Origin: Symsagittifera roscoffensis
Taxonomy: Eukaryota; Xenacoelomorpha; Acoela; Convolutidae
DNA length: 64,000 nucleotides
Direction of reading: 5' to 3'
Assembly: GCF_963678635.1 (NCBI RefSeq)
Contig: NC_087063.1
Coordinates: 75,909,617 to 75,973,616, forward strand
Shown here piece after piece: positions 1 to 9,725 of the stretch (positions are counted from its first letter, which is position 1; every line of letters begins with the position of its first letter). A model generated the notes under the pieces. It was not told the origin of the DNA and ran no database searches. It worked only from the letters and a program-made list of their open reading frames with translations. The position numbers and the translations under genes were made by a program.

Positions 1-1440
1 AAATTGAAGTTGTGTGGAACTATGTGTATTTCATTACGTCTTTTTGAGTTTTGGCTACAATTAGTTTTGTTTCATCTGACATTCTGCTTCTTCAGGATAA
101 AAGGCTGAACTTATCTGAACATCAAAATCTAGCCCCTAAATCCGCTGCTGAATGAGAGAGATTGTTCAGTAGTTTTTCCAAATGTCGCCCTCTGTTAATG
201 TTTCACGAAACCTATTTCTAACTGACCAACCCTAATTTTTTAAGGAGCCTTTGGCGCCGTAACATATGCTGAGCACAACCCAAAAGAAAGTTTCTAGCAA
301 AAAAGCAACTCAGATGTCATTTTCTTCTGATAGTTTTTTCCTGACTATCGCTATTCTAGGGTTTCGGCAGAGTGCGAAGTTTTCAAAATGGGCTTACTTA
401 AGTTCACGTGCACGCCACTGCGTGGAAGTTTTCATTAATTTGCTTACACCTCAAAGTTAGAATAATATGGCATCAAAGGAAAACGTTCAGTGTGACGTCA
501 GAGGAATCGGTCGGCCGAAACTGGATTTCGTAAAATATTACTTAAGGGGTTCATAGCTCCCATAGATAATCACCGCTGAAGCAGTAAGAAATCTTAGAAC
601 ATCGATAAATCATCGATTAATTATTGCCTCTTTTATGCGTATTTTGTTGTGGCTTCCGAAGAAAGTGGCGGAACATTTGTGCTCGGGATGGTTTTTCTTC
701 AGGCAATTTGGACTTTTCAAAAAACAATTTTTTAAGGGACTGGGTTTATCATTCAAAAAGTACTGTTGTCCTGAGCTCAATTTTAAATGATATTTCACCT
801 CTGATTATTTTTTTTTGAAGTTATGGGGGTTTAAATTTTGCTAATTTTGCTCACTATATTTCGCAATAATAATGCGTAAGCGGAGATTTAATATATCTTG
901 AATCGTTCCAAATTGAATTGAGGCAAGCTGTTTGATGTATTTAAAACGTTGATCTGTGCGAAATATATACGTCTGTAATTATTATGGCGTGTGGCATATG
1001 GTTTTTCCTTAAATTTTCCATCAATTTTTCAAAACAAGCATTACTCCATAAACCTAAAATGCTGTCGGAACATTCAGGGCTTTGCCGTGATACAAGCAGT
1101 CTTGTTTTGATTAAGCGCCGATTTCTGGATTTTTCAGATTAATTCAAGAAATAAAGTTTACCTTGAAGATTGTTACCACAATCTACAGACTTCTGGTAAG
1201 AAAAAGAAAGAATTTATTTATCCAGTATCATGTTAAAGCAAAAATTCAACAATAAACATTTAAATTTACATCCAAATAATTTTAAATATCAATACATTTG
1301 GTTACATGAATCTGTACGGGATACAAGAATAATGGCGCTATGAAAATGTCTGTTGAAGTTCTACCCAATTAACAATTTTTAACGTGAGTAAAAGAAAAAC
1401 TAATATTACAAAATGAAAAAAAAAATGAATTGTTAGTTAC
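1..1440. other. AT-rich, no gene or repeat recognised
   Basis: Only short unsupported frames (64 codons or fewer). No splice-linked coding signal and no resemblance to the repeat families found elsewhere. Confidence 0.5.
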
Positions 1441-1441
1441 T

Positions 1442-1499
1442 TTTTAGTTACTTTATTCAGATCAAAGCATTTTTAGTTACTTTATTCAGATCAAAGCAT
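1442..1499. repeat. perfect 29-bp tandem duplication
   Basis: Two identical 29-bp units (starting ttttagttactttattcag) at 1442-1470 and 1471-1499. Confidence 0.9.
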
Positions 1500-1955
1500 G
1501 CATACACGCTATCATCGTCAATCCTAGATGATGGTAAATTTTTCCCAGATAAACCAGCTTAGGAAAAAAAGAAATTTTTTTGTAAATTTTCGGAATTTTT
1601 GAACAAATTGTGATATATCGAAAACTACGATATTTGGAGGGTCGTTTTTTCCGGGCTAGAATCGCAACCCTCGAATAAATATTCGAATGCATATAAGTAA
1701 GTGTTCTGTTTTTCAAACAAGGAAAAATTATCTATCCAAATATGTATTGTACCAGTTAATTATTACTAAATATGAAATTATTGTTAAATTTATGAACAAA
1801 AACTTTTCTTCATTTCTTGTCATTTCACTAATTTTTTCAGGTAACAAATAGTTTTCACTCACTGTATTCAGTAATTTTGCTTCTCTATTTCTTAGTGAAC
1901 AAGTTTTTTTTATTTTAACAAAAGGGGGAATAAATCTTGGATATTTACACTTATT
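1500..1955. other. no gene recognised
   Basis: T-rich intergenic sequence; the two minus-strand frames of 76 and 82 codons lack any recognisable motif. Confidence 0.4.
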
Positions 1956-3935
1956 GCTATTAGCAAGCGTTATCAAACTGTAATACAGACTATTTTCGTA
2001 TCAACAACTTGTTTAACAGAATCACTTGTATCTTGATTCATAATGAATTCAAACTTCTATGCTTGTCCAGCATTTAGCTTGGAGGTGGAGAATACGTCTG
2101 GGATGGCAGAGGTCGTGAATACGAATCTGACCAGGAAGTGGTTTTTTTTTAAAACTCGAAATATTCTTTTCCAAAGAAGTGTCGGCCTATAGTTTGCCTG
2201 CTTTTTTTTTTTTTCGGATTATTTGCCACATCGTAGAATTGATTTTTTGTGGGCAATTTTCAATGTGGTGGCTTGTAGTGTTTTGAATTACTTAAGCAAT
2301 TTTTTTTACTAGCCTTCACTTCGTTTATTCTGCTGTTTTTTTTTCGCTTAAAAACTTTATTCGCCTTGAATGATTTCGGCTTATATTTTATCGACTTTGT
2401 AAGTTGTGTTTCATTGCTAATTTAAAATTCGAACGTCTCGTTGGCATGTTTCCTCACAATTCTGGTTTGATATAAACATTTAATTTGATAAATATGGGAT
2501 TGGGTTTTTTTATTTGTTTTTTTGACGTTTTTGATTTTTTTGCAAAAATTATTTTTTTTACAGAATTTTTTCTACCGATTTTTTTAAAAGGGTTATCAAG
2601 TGAAAGATCTCCTTCTATCTTTTGTGCCTGTATAATCCCCTAGTCTCTTTTTTTTGCTCTGTCTACAGCCGTCGAAAAATCTGTGGGGGAATATTTGACC
2701 AATATTTTTGATTTTTTTTTGTTTTCTCACAGATTGTGGGCTCAATGGAAATAACAGGTAGTTGGAAGCTCCCCTGCACTAGTGCTCGCTCACAAACTTT
2801 CTTACACAAAAAGTTATCGTCCTCCGAAAATTTAATTTATGGTTTTCTGACTGTATCATTAAACTTTTAGATTTTTCTTGAACGCTACCCTTCTTAGATT
2901 TTGGGTTCCATCCTTTGCAAATGTCACTAAGAACAAATTTCTTGAGACAAAAATTTATGGCGCTCGGAAAAGTCAAAATTTTGATTTTTTGATCGTTTTT
3001 GACTTTTTTTCGAGAAGTTTCCTTCCGAAGCTTAGTTTTTTGGTTCAATCGAAACTATAGGCATTGTGAATCTTTTCTACATAAACAGCTACGCTGAAAT
3101 TTTTTTACAGGAAAAACTTTGTCTCTCATAAAAGTCCAATTTTGTTTTTTGCGGAGTCAGGTTTGTGGCCATTGATGTCAGATTTGTGGCATCAAGTGTT
3201 GAATTGAATTAACAGGTTATTGAAGGCATATTTTTAGAATAAAGTAATTGCTTTTAAAAAATGTTTTCAAATGTTGATTAGTTTGTGCAAACTTTTTGAC
3301 TTTTCACCAAAAATACCCTGCTATTTTTCAGGTTAAGTGGTGATTCGAGAAACTCGGTTTTGAAAATTTCTCTGTTGTAGTGGCCTCGGCGTATTTTTGT
3401 TGACTATTTTTTGGAAACTTTTTGACTTTTCACCAAAAGTACCCTGCCAGTTCTCAGGTTAAGTGGTGATTCGAGAAGCTCGGTTTTGAGAATTTTCTCT
3501 GTTGAAGTGGCCACGGCGTATTTTTAGCAGAAAAAAGTTGCGGATATCGAAAGTGAATTTTTTGAATTTTTGACCTTTTTTAGAAATTTTTTAGCAAAAC
3601 TTTTTGACTTTTCATAAAAAACTGGTTGCGATAATTTTTCTACCGACCCGGCAGTTACTTTTTTGTATTATAAATGTAACGACCTTGGCAAAATTCCAAT
3701 ATCTCAAAATTTTTTCCACTATTCTCACTTATTCTAGTAGAGAAACAAGTCCTGTTGTTGAAGTTACCCATTTCATACCGCATCAGTGAAACAAATTCAA
3801 TAAGTATCAAACACGAACCTCCAGCTTTAGCTCTGGCCCCTTTCATATTTTATCGAGACTTACGAAAATTTCGGTTCACCTTTTTTTTATGTTTGTTCTA
3901 TCGCAAGTGGTGCGAAGCTCCTCTCCGCCTCTGAG
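1956..3935 (+). repeat. dispersed repeat family C, copy 1
   Basis: It starts near TATTAGCAAGCGTTATCAAA and shares long stretches with 11,781-13,085. Best conserved is the segment around 2060-2130 (ttagcttggaggtggagaat). It ends at 3898-3935 with the family tail (ATCGCAAGTGGTGCGAAG, then a damaged GCGAAGC/GCTTCGC hairpin and CCTCTGAG). No coding frame is conserved. The class is unknown. Confidence 0.65.
3287..3528 (+). repeat. about 125-bp tandem duplication inside family C copy 1
   Basis: Two units, 3287-3412 and 3413-3528, both carrying AAACTTTTTGACTTTTCACC, a ccctgc-tcaggttaagtggtg segment and a ggcgtattttt end, with scattered differences. A related single unit is at about 13,850-13,980. 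Confidence 0.7.
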
Positions 3936-4970
3936 TTTGAATTTCTTGGGTCATACGCAAAGTTTTTATCAAGAAGATAGATTTCAACAAGTTTGCCGGA
4001 TGTCTTGGATTAAGCGATGGAAAAGAGAACTTTAAAAAATCTTAAACTTATAATTTATGCACTGAAAGTATTCATCTCTGCGGTCACTATATCCGCCCCT
4101 TTTGGCATGTGTTTTTCTCTTGATAAATGGTCTCTGTGCAATTTTGTGCAATTCTTTCGAGCGACCATTGGTGGCGTTTTGGACGTACACGTGCCGTCTG
4201 GTGGCTGATTTTTTTTATTTGTACAAGCAACTCGTCGTTGGTAATTAAAATGCTTAGTCTCGTCTCGTTGGTTGGCGTAATGTGGTATGCTAGCTATTTT
4301 GGTAATGTGACGTTACTTCTGTTATTAATGCAGTAACTGTTTTTTCGTTGATTATGTCGACATCTTGCAACATGAGGTAGAATAAACATTGAACAAACAC
4401 AATTCGCTGCAGTTTAATAGAATAATCTACAGATTTTGTTCAGACGGTTCAGTTAGAGTTTCAGTTTCAGTTGAATTCGATATTTGATATAAATAAAGCT
4501 AACAGACAATTTGTTAATCGATATCACAAGTTTACCATTTGCCTGTTAGGTCGCTTGTTACTTTAGTTTACTTTCTCAGAAATGGAAAAAATGTATCTAA
4601 TTTACAAGGAGAACGTTAATTTTAAGACGATTCTAAACAAAACTTGGTCCGTCTTTTTCTTTTAGTAATAAGTTTAGAAAAGCAACGGGAAAGAGCAAAA
4701 ATTTCTTCAAAAAATGGCTGACTTAGATTGCTATGGTGATCGATCGTATAGCGAGCGAACAAGCGTTTTTGCAAATATACATCACCATTGCGAAAAGAAA
4801 GAAAAAATGCTGTATTTTACCATAGGTCGGAGAATGGAAAAAATTATTCGCTTGCATGTAACCGTCCAACGAGTGGTGTTTTTCATTTCTGAGAAATTGT
4901 TCAGCGTTGGTAGTCACATGACGGATTTAAGCTGAATCACTTTTTTGGTTTATTACACTAGAAGCAATAT
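3936..4970. other. no gene recognised
   Basis: It holds a 73-codon plus-strand frame at 4714-4935 with good Kozak context (aaaATGG) but no recognisable domain, plus overlapping 63-69 codon frames. I do not call any of them a gene. Confidence 0.35.
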
Positions 4971-4979
4971 GCTATAAAA
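4971..4979 (+). promoter_or_regulatory. TATA-box-like GCTATAAAA
   Basis: Canonical TATAAAA about 225 bp upstream of the candidate first exon ATG at 5200. Small upstream ATGs lie between them (for example at 4988, closed after seven codons). Chance occurrence is likely in this composition. Confidence 0.2.
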
Positions 4980-5199
4980 GAAATTTGATGTTTGATAGAT
5001 TACATGCTTAACGTTTTACCAATCTAAAACTAACTTGTTTTGTCTATCAACTGAACGAACAAACTTACCATTGATTATTGTTATACAAACACCATAATTA
5101 CCTATTTTATTTTTTTCCAATTTGTCAGCTTTTCGCAATAATTTATATTTCATAAAATCCCCATTATAACTTGCTCTGTGGAGCAGCCTTCCCGTGAAA

Positions 5200-5237
5200 A
5201 TGAGTGACCCCTCAGACGGAGAGACAGCCAAAAAGGC
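5200..5237 (+). CDS. candidate first coding exon (MSDPSDGETAKK-) of the RNF213-like gene
   Basis: Seen: an ATG in good context (aaaATGAG) is followed by 12 codons and two bases, then a consensus donor GTAAGT at 5238. The open end is phase 2. The acceptor ttttcag at 19689-19695 opens the giant exon in phase 2, so the joined codon reads GCT (Ala) and the sequence continues D-D-A-M-E-A into the RNF213-like frame, adding 16 residues. The composition (Ser, Asp, Glu, Lys) matches the acidic N-terminus it would join. A TATA-like box lies about 220 bp upstream. Against it: the intron would be 14.5 kb, far longer than any other intron of the gene, and would contain the ATP-grasp gene on the same strand. 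A 12-codon exon can also arise by chance or belong to another transcript. Confidence 0.35.
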
Positions 5238-5754
5238 GTAAGTAAAAAAATACATTGCTTCTTTCTTTTGACCTCTGTCAGAAGGTCATATTCATCACTC
5301 CCCTCATTTTTTGTTCATACCTTTTCAGATCTTTCAGATGTACGTGTCGTGTCCATCAAGGCAACTTAGCGCTCTGTTTTTTTTTTATTTGAGAAGGAAG
5401 GAAGTTCAGTTTAATTTGAGGCTGCGGAACTTGTGGAAATGTGTAAATTTTTCGAAAGCGCCCAGATTGGCCCCTGGAAAAAAAAATTGAAGTACTCATC
5501 AAAGTTGTCAAAAAGCACGCTGTTAAATCAATTTAAAAAGTTATATTTTTAAGCCGTTTTTGTTGCTTGCTGTTGCTTTTCTTGGAATGCTTGAGCTATT
5601 TGTGGCTAAAACTGCCGTTTTAAACGGTGAAGTCACATTTGTACCAATGTATGTTTGTACCAATTTTTTATCCATCCTTTTGATTGACGAAATTACTCAA
5701 TTAATGTAGTGTATAATTTATTCATTTCTTTCTGCCCATTGACTGGCCACCCAG
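5238..5754. other. no feature recognised downstream of the candidate exon
   Basis: T-rich sequence starting with the GTAAGT donor; no repeat similarity or coding potential seen. Confidence 0.4.
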
Positions 5755-5940
5755 TTAAATAGTGACAACCCCAGTCGGAATGGAACAAAAGGAGAAGTAG
5801 AACAGGTTGTCACCGCGAAGCGCGCTCACCAGCGACCTTAAAATGAGTTCTAAATTATTTTTACTCTTGCGATAAGCAAGGGTATTGCAATCGGGTGCTA
5901 GACTTTTTTCCCGTGAACAACTTCTTCCACAGATTTCAGC
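5755..5940 (+). repeat. family D remnant with GC-rich core and ATT-GC hairpin
   Basis: Residues 5804-5842 (ggttgtcaccgcgaagcg ... caccagcgacctta) match the GC-rich core inside the insertion at 7259-7663. The following 5863-5937 segment (hairpin TCTTGC-gataa-GCAAGG, then tattgcaatcggg) is repeated at 49,919-49,989 in intron 9. Confidence 0.6.
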
Positions 5941-6019
5941 TTGCATGCAGTATGTGCGTATATTCTTATTCCCACTGTGCATCCCTATTAGTGTTTTTCC
6001 ATTAAATTTGCTGTTCAAT

Positions 6020-6430
6020 TTTTTTTAAATTTTTGACTTCGTCGCTTTCGGTTTTTTTTTGTTGGATTAGTTTCCGCTTTAAGTTTCCGGTTTTTACCAT
6101 CTTGCTTAGTTTGCGGTTTTTACCATCCAACAAAATGGCTCATTTGTTTTTAACTTTTTTAAACATTATTGTTGCTTTTCGTGTTCTGATTTACCTCTGC
6201 TGTTTGTTTGTAATTTTTTTTAAACCTTGAAATCGTATATATTTTTTTTGTTTTTTTTTCGCTTACATTTTTTTTCTGCCCAATTGAGTTCAGCCTATTT
6301 TTTTATTGGCATAGTGACCTAATTTCGAGTTGTTTCAAAAGAATTATATTTTTATGCTCACCTCTGGATCGCACAAAATGCTAATATCTTAATATAAAAT
6401 ATATTTCAAGTTTTTCCTGACAACAATTTT
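6020..6430. other. T-rich, no feature recognised
   Basis: Strongly T-biased plus strand. A short local duplication of the phrase cggtttttaccatc occurs at about 6088 and 6114. Confidence 0.4.
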
Positions 6431-6935
6431 TTTCGGGTTGATAGGTTTAGGCCTCTATTATATCGGCCTCATATTGCGTCTTCGACGATCGTAAAAAGTT
6501 TTGTGTGCGCATATCTGTGTTTTGAGGTTGAGGGGGACTGTATAGCTGCTAATAAGTCTAAAATTTTTTTGGCTTTTTGTTGGTTTTTCCTTTTTTTTCG
6601 GCTTGATAGGCCTAGGCCTATATTATATCGGCTTATCGGGCTCATTTTGCGTCTTTCGACTGGGCTCATATTGCGTATTTCGATGAGCGAAAATGTTTTT
6701 GTGTGCGTGTTTATGTTTTGAGGGTGAGAATGATTTTTTATAAGTCTTAATTTTTTAAAATTTTTTTTTCATCTTTTTCTCCTTTTTTGTGCTTAATAGG
6801 TTTCGGGATATATTTTATGGGCTTAGTTGTCTCATATTGTTTCATTTGACAAGCAAGTAAGTTTTTTTGACGGGTACGTATTGACCTTTCATGGGTCTTA
6901 AGTTTTGTTGATTTTTTTTGGCTGAAAAGGTTTCT
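6430..6935 (+). repeat. three degenerate tandem units of about 150-190 bp
   Basis: Units at about 6430-6590, 6591-6780 and 6781-6935 each contain a cttgataggyytaggcct-like segment, a tattatatcggcc-like segment, a ctcatattgcgt-like segment, a ttttgtgtgcgyrt-like segment and a taagtctta-like segment in the same order, with increasing decay. Confidence 0.65.
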
Positions 6936-7051
6936 GCCAAGGTTTTTTCGGCTTTGTTACCGCTTGCTAACTTATCTTCCGATGCTTATTTCAGATTCTA
7001 TGTCTCGGCATGTTTTTGGTTTCAAAAGTAGCTTAATTCGTTTTGGATAGA

Positions 7052-7175
7052 TCTTGTCTTGGTAACGGACCCTAAAATGTTTCCTTCGGCGCCAATTTAT
7101 ACTTATTTTAAGGGGGAGCGCGCTTCGAAAAAAACGCGTTTTTTTTTGGTCCAAATTTCTCAAAAAGTGCCTAAT
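7052..7175 (-). repeat. inverted fragment of MITE family B
   Basis: Reverse complement of the 3' half of the 8383-8797 element, including ggaccctaaaatgtttcctt and the gcgcgc / acgcgtttt segment. It lacks both termini. Confidence 0.8.
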
Positions 7176-7231
7176 AACACCTGATAATTAAGTCTGTTTT
7201 ATTGTTTTTTTATGAATTTTTAAATTTTGTC

Positions 7232-7700
7232 TTGTGTTGTATCGCAAGTAGTGCGAAGGGTGAATTCCCATAGGTTCCAATATTCATAGGTTCCAAAATG
7301 AAAAATCAGTCTCATAAGTTCCAAAATGTATCTTCTTGAATTCTGATTGGTTGAAATTTGAGCCAACGAATTTATGGATCGATTGTTTACTGTTCAACCA
7401 GCATAAACTCAAGCTGCAGAATAGTGACCGCCGCAGCCGCGCCAAAGTGTTGCGAGCTTGCCACCAAAGGGTAGGACTCTATACGAAATTTAGAGCCGGT
7501 TATCGCCGCGAAGCGGCGACGCGCGCCCACTGGCGACCTTAAACCGAGACTCGGCTAATTTAGTCTTTTGACCAATTGAAAAGATTTGGAACTTATGCGA
7601 CTGCTTTTTTATTTTGGAACCTATGGGACTGATTTTTTATTTTGGAACCTATGAATACGCACCGTGCGAAGGAAGCTCAGCGTCGCCTCTGTGTAAAATA
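7232..7700 (+). repeat. family C tail split by a MITE
   Basis: The family tail (gttgtatcgcaagtagtgcgaag) is interrupted at 7258 and resumes at 7664 (gtgcgaaggaagctcagcgtcgcctctgtgt). The break is exactly at the target duplication of the insertion at 7259-7663. Confidence 0.85.
7259..7663. mobile_element. 405-bp MITE-like element, GGTG termini, 8-bp TSD GTGCGAAG
   Basis: Perfect 8-bp direct repeats GTGCGAAG at 7251-7258 and 7664-7671 flank the element. Its ends are inverted repeats of roughly 65-70 bp, each containing two or three copies of CATAGGTTCCAAAAT-type units. The interior has a GC-rich hairpin CGCCGC-gaa-GCGGCG and a block shared with 5804-5842. The enclosed 68-codon frame is not a transposase. 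TSD length fits hAT, P or Merlin superfamilies; the GG start is not hAT-like. Confidence 0.9.
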
Positions 7701-8374
7701 ATATGTTCAATAATCTTGGCCCAATTGAAACTAATGTTGGTACTAATGACTACCCCCTTTTAAACTAATGACTACTTTTTAAACGCCATTTGGGACGAAT
7801 CCGCCGTACAACCCTCCCCAAAGTCGATTTAGGGGGAGAAAATGCGAATCTTTTAACTTTGATGAGAATGTTATAGCACAAACTGACTTAATTGTCAAAT
7901 CATAAGTAATAAGCCGATTAGATAAGTTTTGTTGCCTGTTAGGTGCTATTATGATAGAGTGGTCTCTTGAGAATAACCAGGTTTCCTGAGACAAATAAGA
8001 CAAATATAATTCTCAAATAGTTTAATTATTATAAGTTTGCCATTCAGAAAGATTTTGCGGTACCATTTCAAAGAAACTTTATGCTTCGTTAACTCAAAAA
8101 CCTCACCATAATAAGATGGAAAATTCAGAAAATTTGCCAAAATTGGTCTTTGATTACAGATAATTGAACCTAATAATGGTTTTTAAATCATAAAGTAAGT
8201 TGAAGCGTTTAATTTTCTCGATATAAACAATATACATAAACTTTTTTTGGGAGCACTCAATCATAGTAGTATCCCGCATCTTAATACATTTTGAGCGAAA
8301 AATTGCAAAGTTTTAATATTTTGCGCGTTTTTATGAATTTAATATTTTATACATAACAAATTAGAATTAATACA
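7700..8374. other. no feature recognised
   Basis: AT-rich; short frames only, no repeat similarity noticed. Confidence 0.4.
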
Positions 8375-8382
8375 TGCTTGGG

Positions 8383-8797
8383 CAGGGCGGATCTAGGATT
8401 TTGTCTTGGTAGGGCGGATTTTCAAAAAAAAACTTCGAAAATTTTGTCGACCTTTTTTTTCGGTCGACCAAATTGATTTATTGAGCTCTCCCAAAGCATT
8501 ACAAAGACCTAGTTTTGGCCTAAAATTTCTGCGCCGCATGCAAAGTTTTGAAAACGCGGCCAAAAAAGGAGGTATTAGGCTTTTTTTGGAAATTGTGACG
8601 AGAAAAACGCGTTTTTCTGCGCGCGCTCCCCCCTTAAAATAAGTATAAATTGTCGCCGAAGGAAACATTTTAGGGTCCGTAACCAAAAATGGATATCTCA
8701 AAATAGTACAAATAGGGGGACACTGGGTCTGCAGGGGGTCGAATCTCTGAGGGGGGGGCGTCCGCCACCCCGCCCCCACCCCCTAAATCTGCCCCTG
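8383..8797 (+). mobile_element. 415-bp hAT-like MITE, family B, perfect TSD TGCTTGGG
   Basis: TGCTTGGG occurs at 8375-8382 and 8798-8805. The termini are CAGGGCGGATCTAGG and the inverted CCTAAATCTGCCCCTG. The 8-bp TSD and CAGGG ends are typical of hAT non-autonomous elements. The interior has G/C runs and a gcgcgcgctcc segment shared with copies at 47,090 and 52,746 and an inverted fragment at 7052. The 128-codon minus frame inside is not a known protein. Confidence 0.93.
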
Positions 8798-8805
8798 TGC
8801 TTGGG

Positions 8806-9725
8806 AGTTGATGAGGACATTCTATGGAGGTCACTTTCGGAGGTGGAGGGGGGATTGTACGGTTGATCCGTTCAAACTGACAACTCAGGAGGTAGCCGGT
8901 CTAAGAAAAGAATGGACCGCACTACCTTACAGCACCGTCAAAATTAACATTTTGACAGCACCGACAAAATTGAACCTGATAGTTCTTTCATCAAAAGATA
9001 TGTCTTTGATTTATTTTGCTTCATTTTGGAATATCTTGTCTGAGATGGTGTTGACTTGGATTATTTCTGTATTTTGGATGATTTTATTTGAGATGATTCT
9101 GACTGTCCACCAAATCTACCTTTAATTTGTAGTTGTCCAAGTTATCGGATAGTTTTCTGGTTCCTTGATTTCATTAGGGATAGCAGGTTTATTTTTTGAG
9201 GCACTAGGCTAAGCTGGTAGGGAACTCTTAAATATATTAGTTTCGAAAACTTTCTTGCAATATAATGTATATTTGCTATTTTCTCTGTTCCTATTATTGA
9301 AATTGTGTTTCAACCTTGTGTTATGTCGCTACTGCTCGTTACTGTATATTTTTTAAATTCTTATTTTAACAATCTTAGTTTTGGAACGAACATTTTTGAT
9401 TCATTCTAAGAAAATTACGTATCAACTTAAAAGTTCTTAAGTTATGTCGAGTCCTGCTGATCAAAGGAGATATGCCCCCGTAAAATTAGGTTTGTTTGAT
9501 AGTGTTGTTGAACTGCATGAAACTTGAGCGACCTCTGAGTTCTGCAATGTTCGGTTTAGTAGGGCAACCTCACTTGATCTGCTTAATATGGCAATACTCT
9601 TATCAAGTAAATCTCACATACATGATCAAATCATTCTTTCATCTGGATTCCGAAATCGAATAAGTGACTGCTTGTAAATTCTAACTTGGGCAATCTGACT
9701 GTAAGTGAGATCAACTCTTGAGAAA
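8806..9725. other. upstream region of ATP-grasp gene
   Basis: No TATA box or clear upstream exon seen. A GTAAGT-like sequence (ctgtaagtgag) lies just before the start codon. The 105-codon frame at 8808-9125 has no recognisable motif. Confidence 0.35.

Noticed and set aside
4714-4935. 73-codon frame starting aaaATGGCTGAC
   Set aside because: Good start context but no recognisable family, no downstream splice partner and a competing minus-strand frame; not enough support to call.
8393-8779. 128-codon minus-strand frame
   Set aside because: Lies inside the family B MITE; length reflects GC-rich repeat content and no transposase motif is present.
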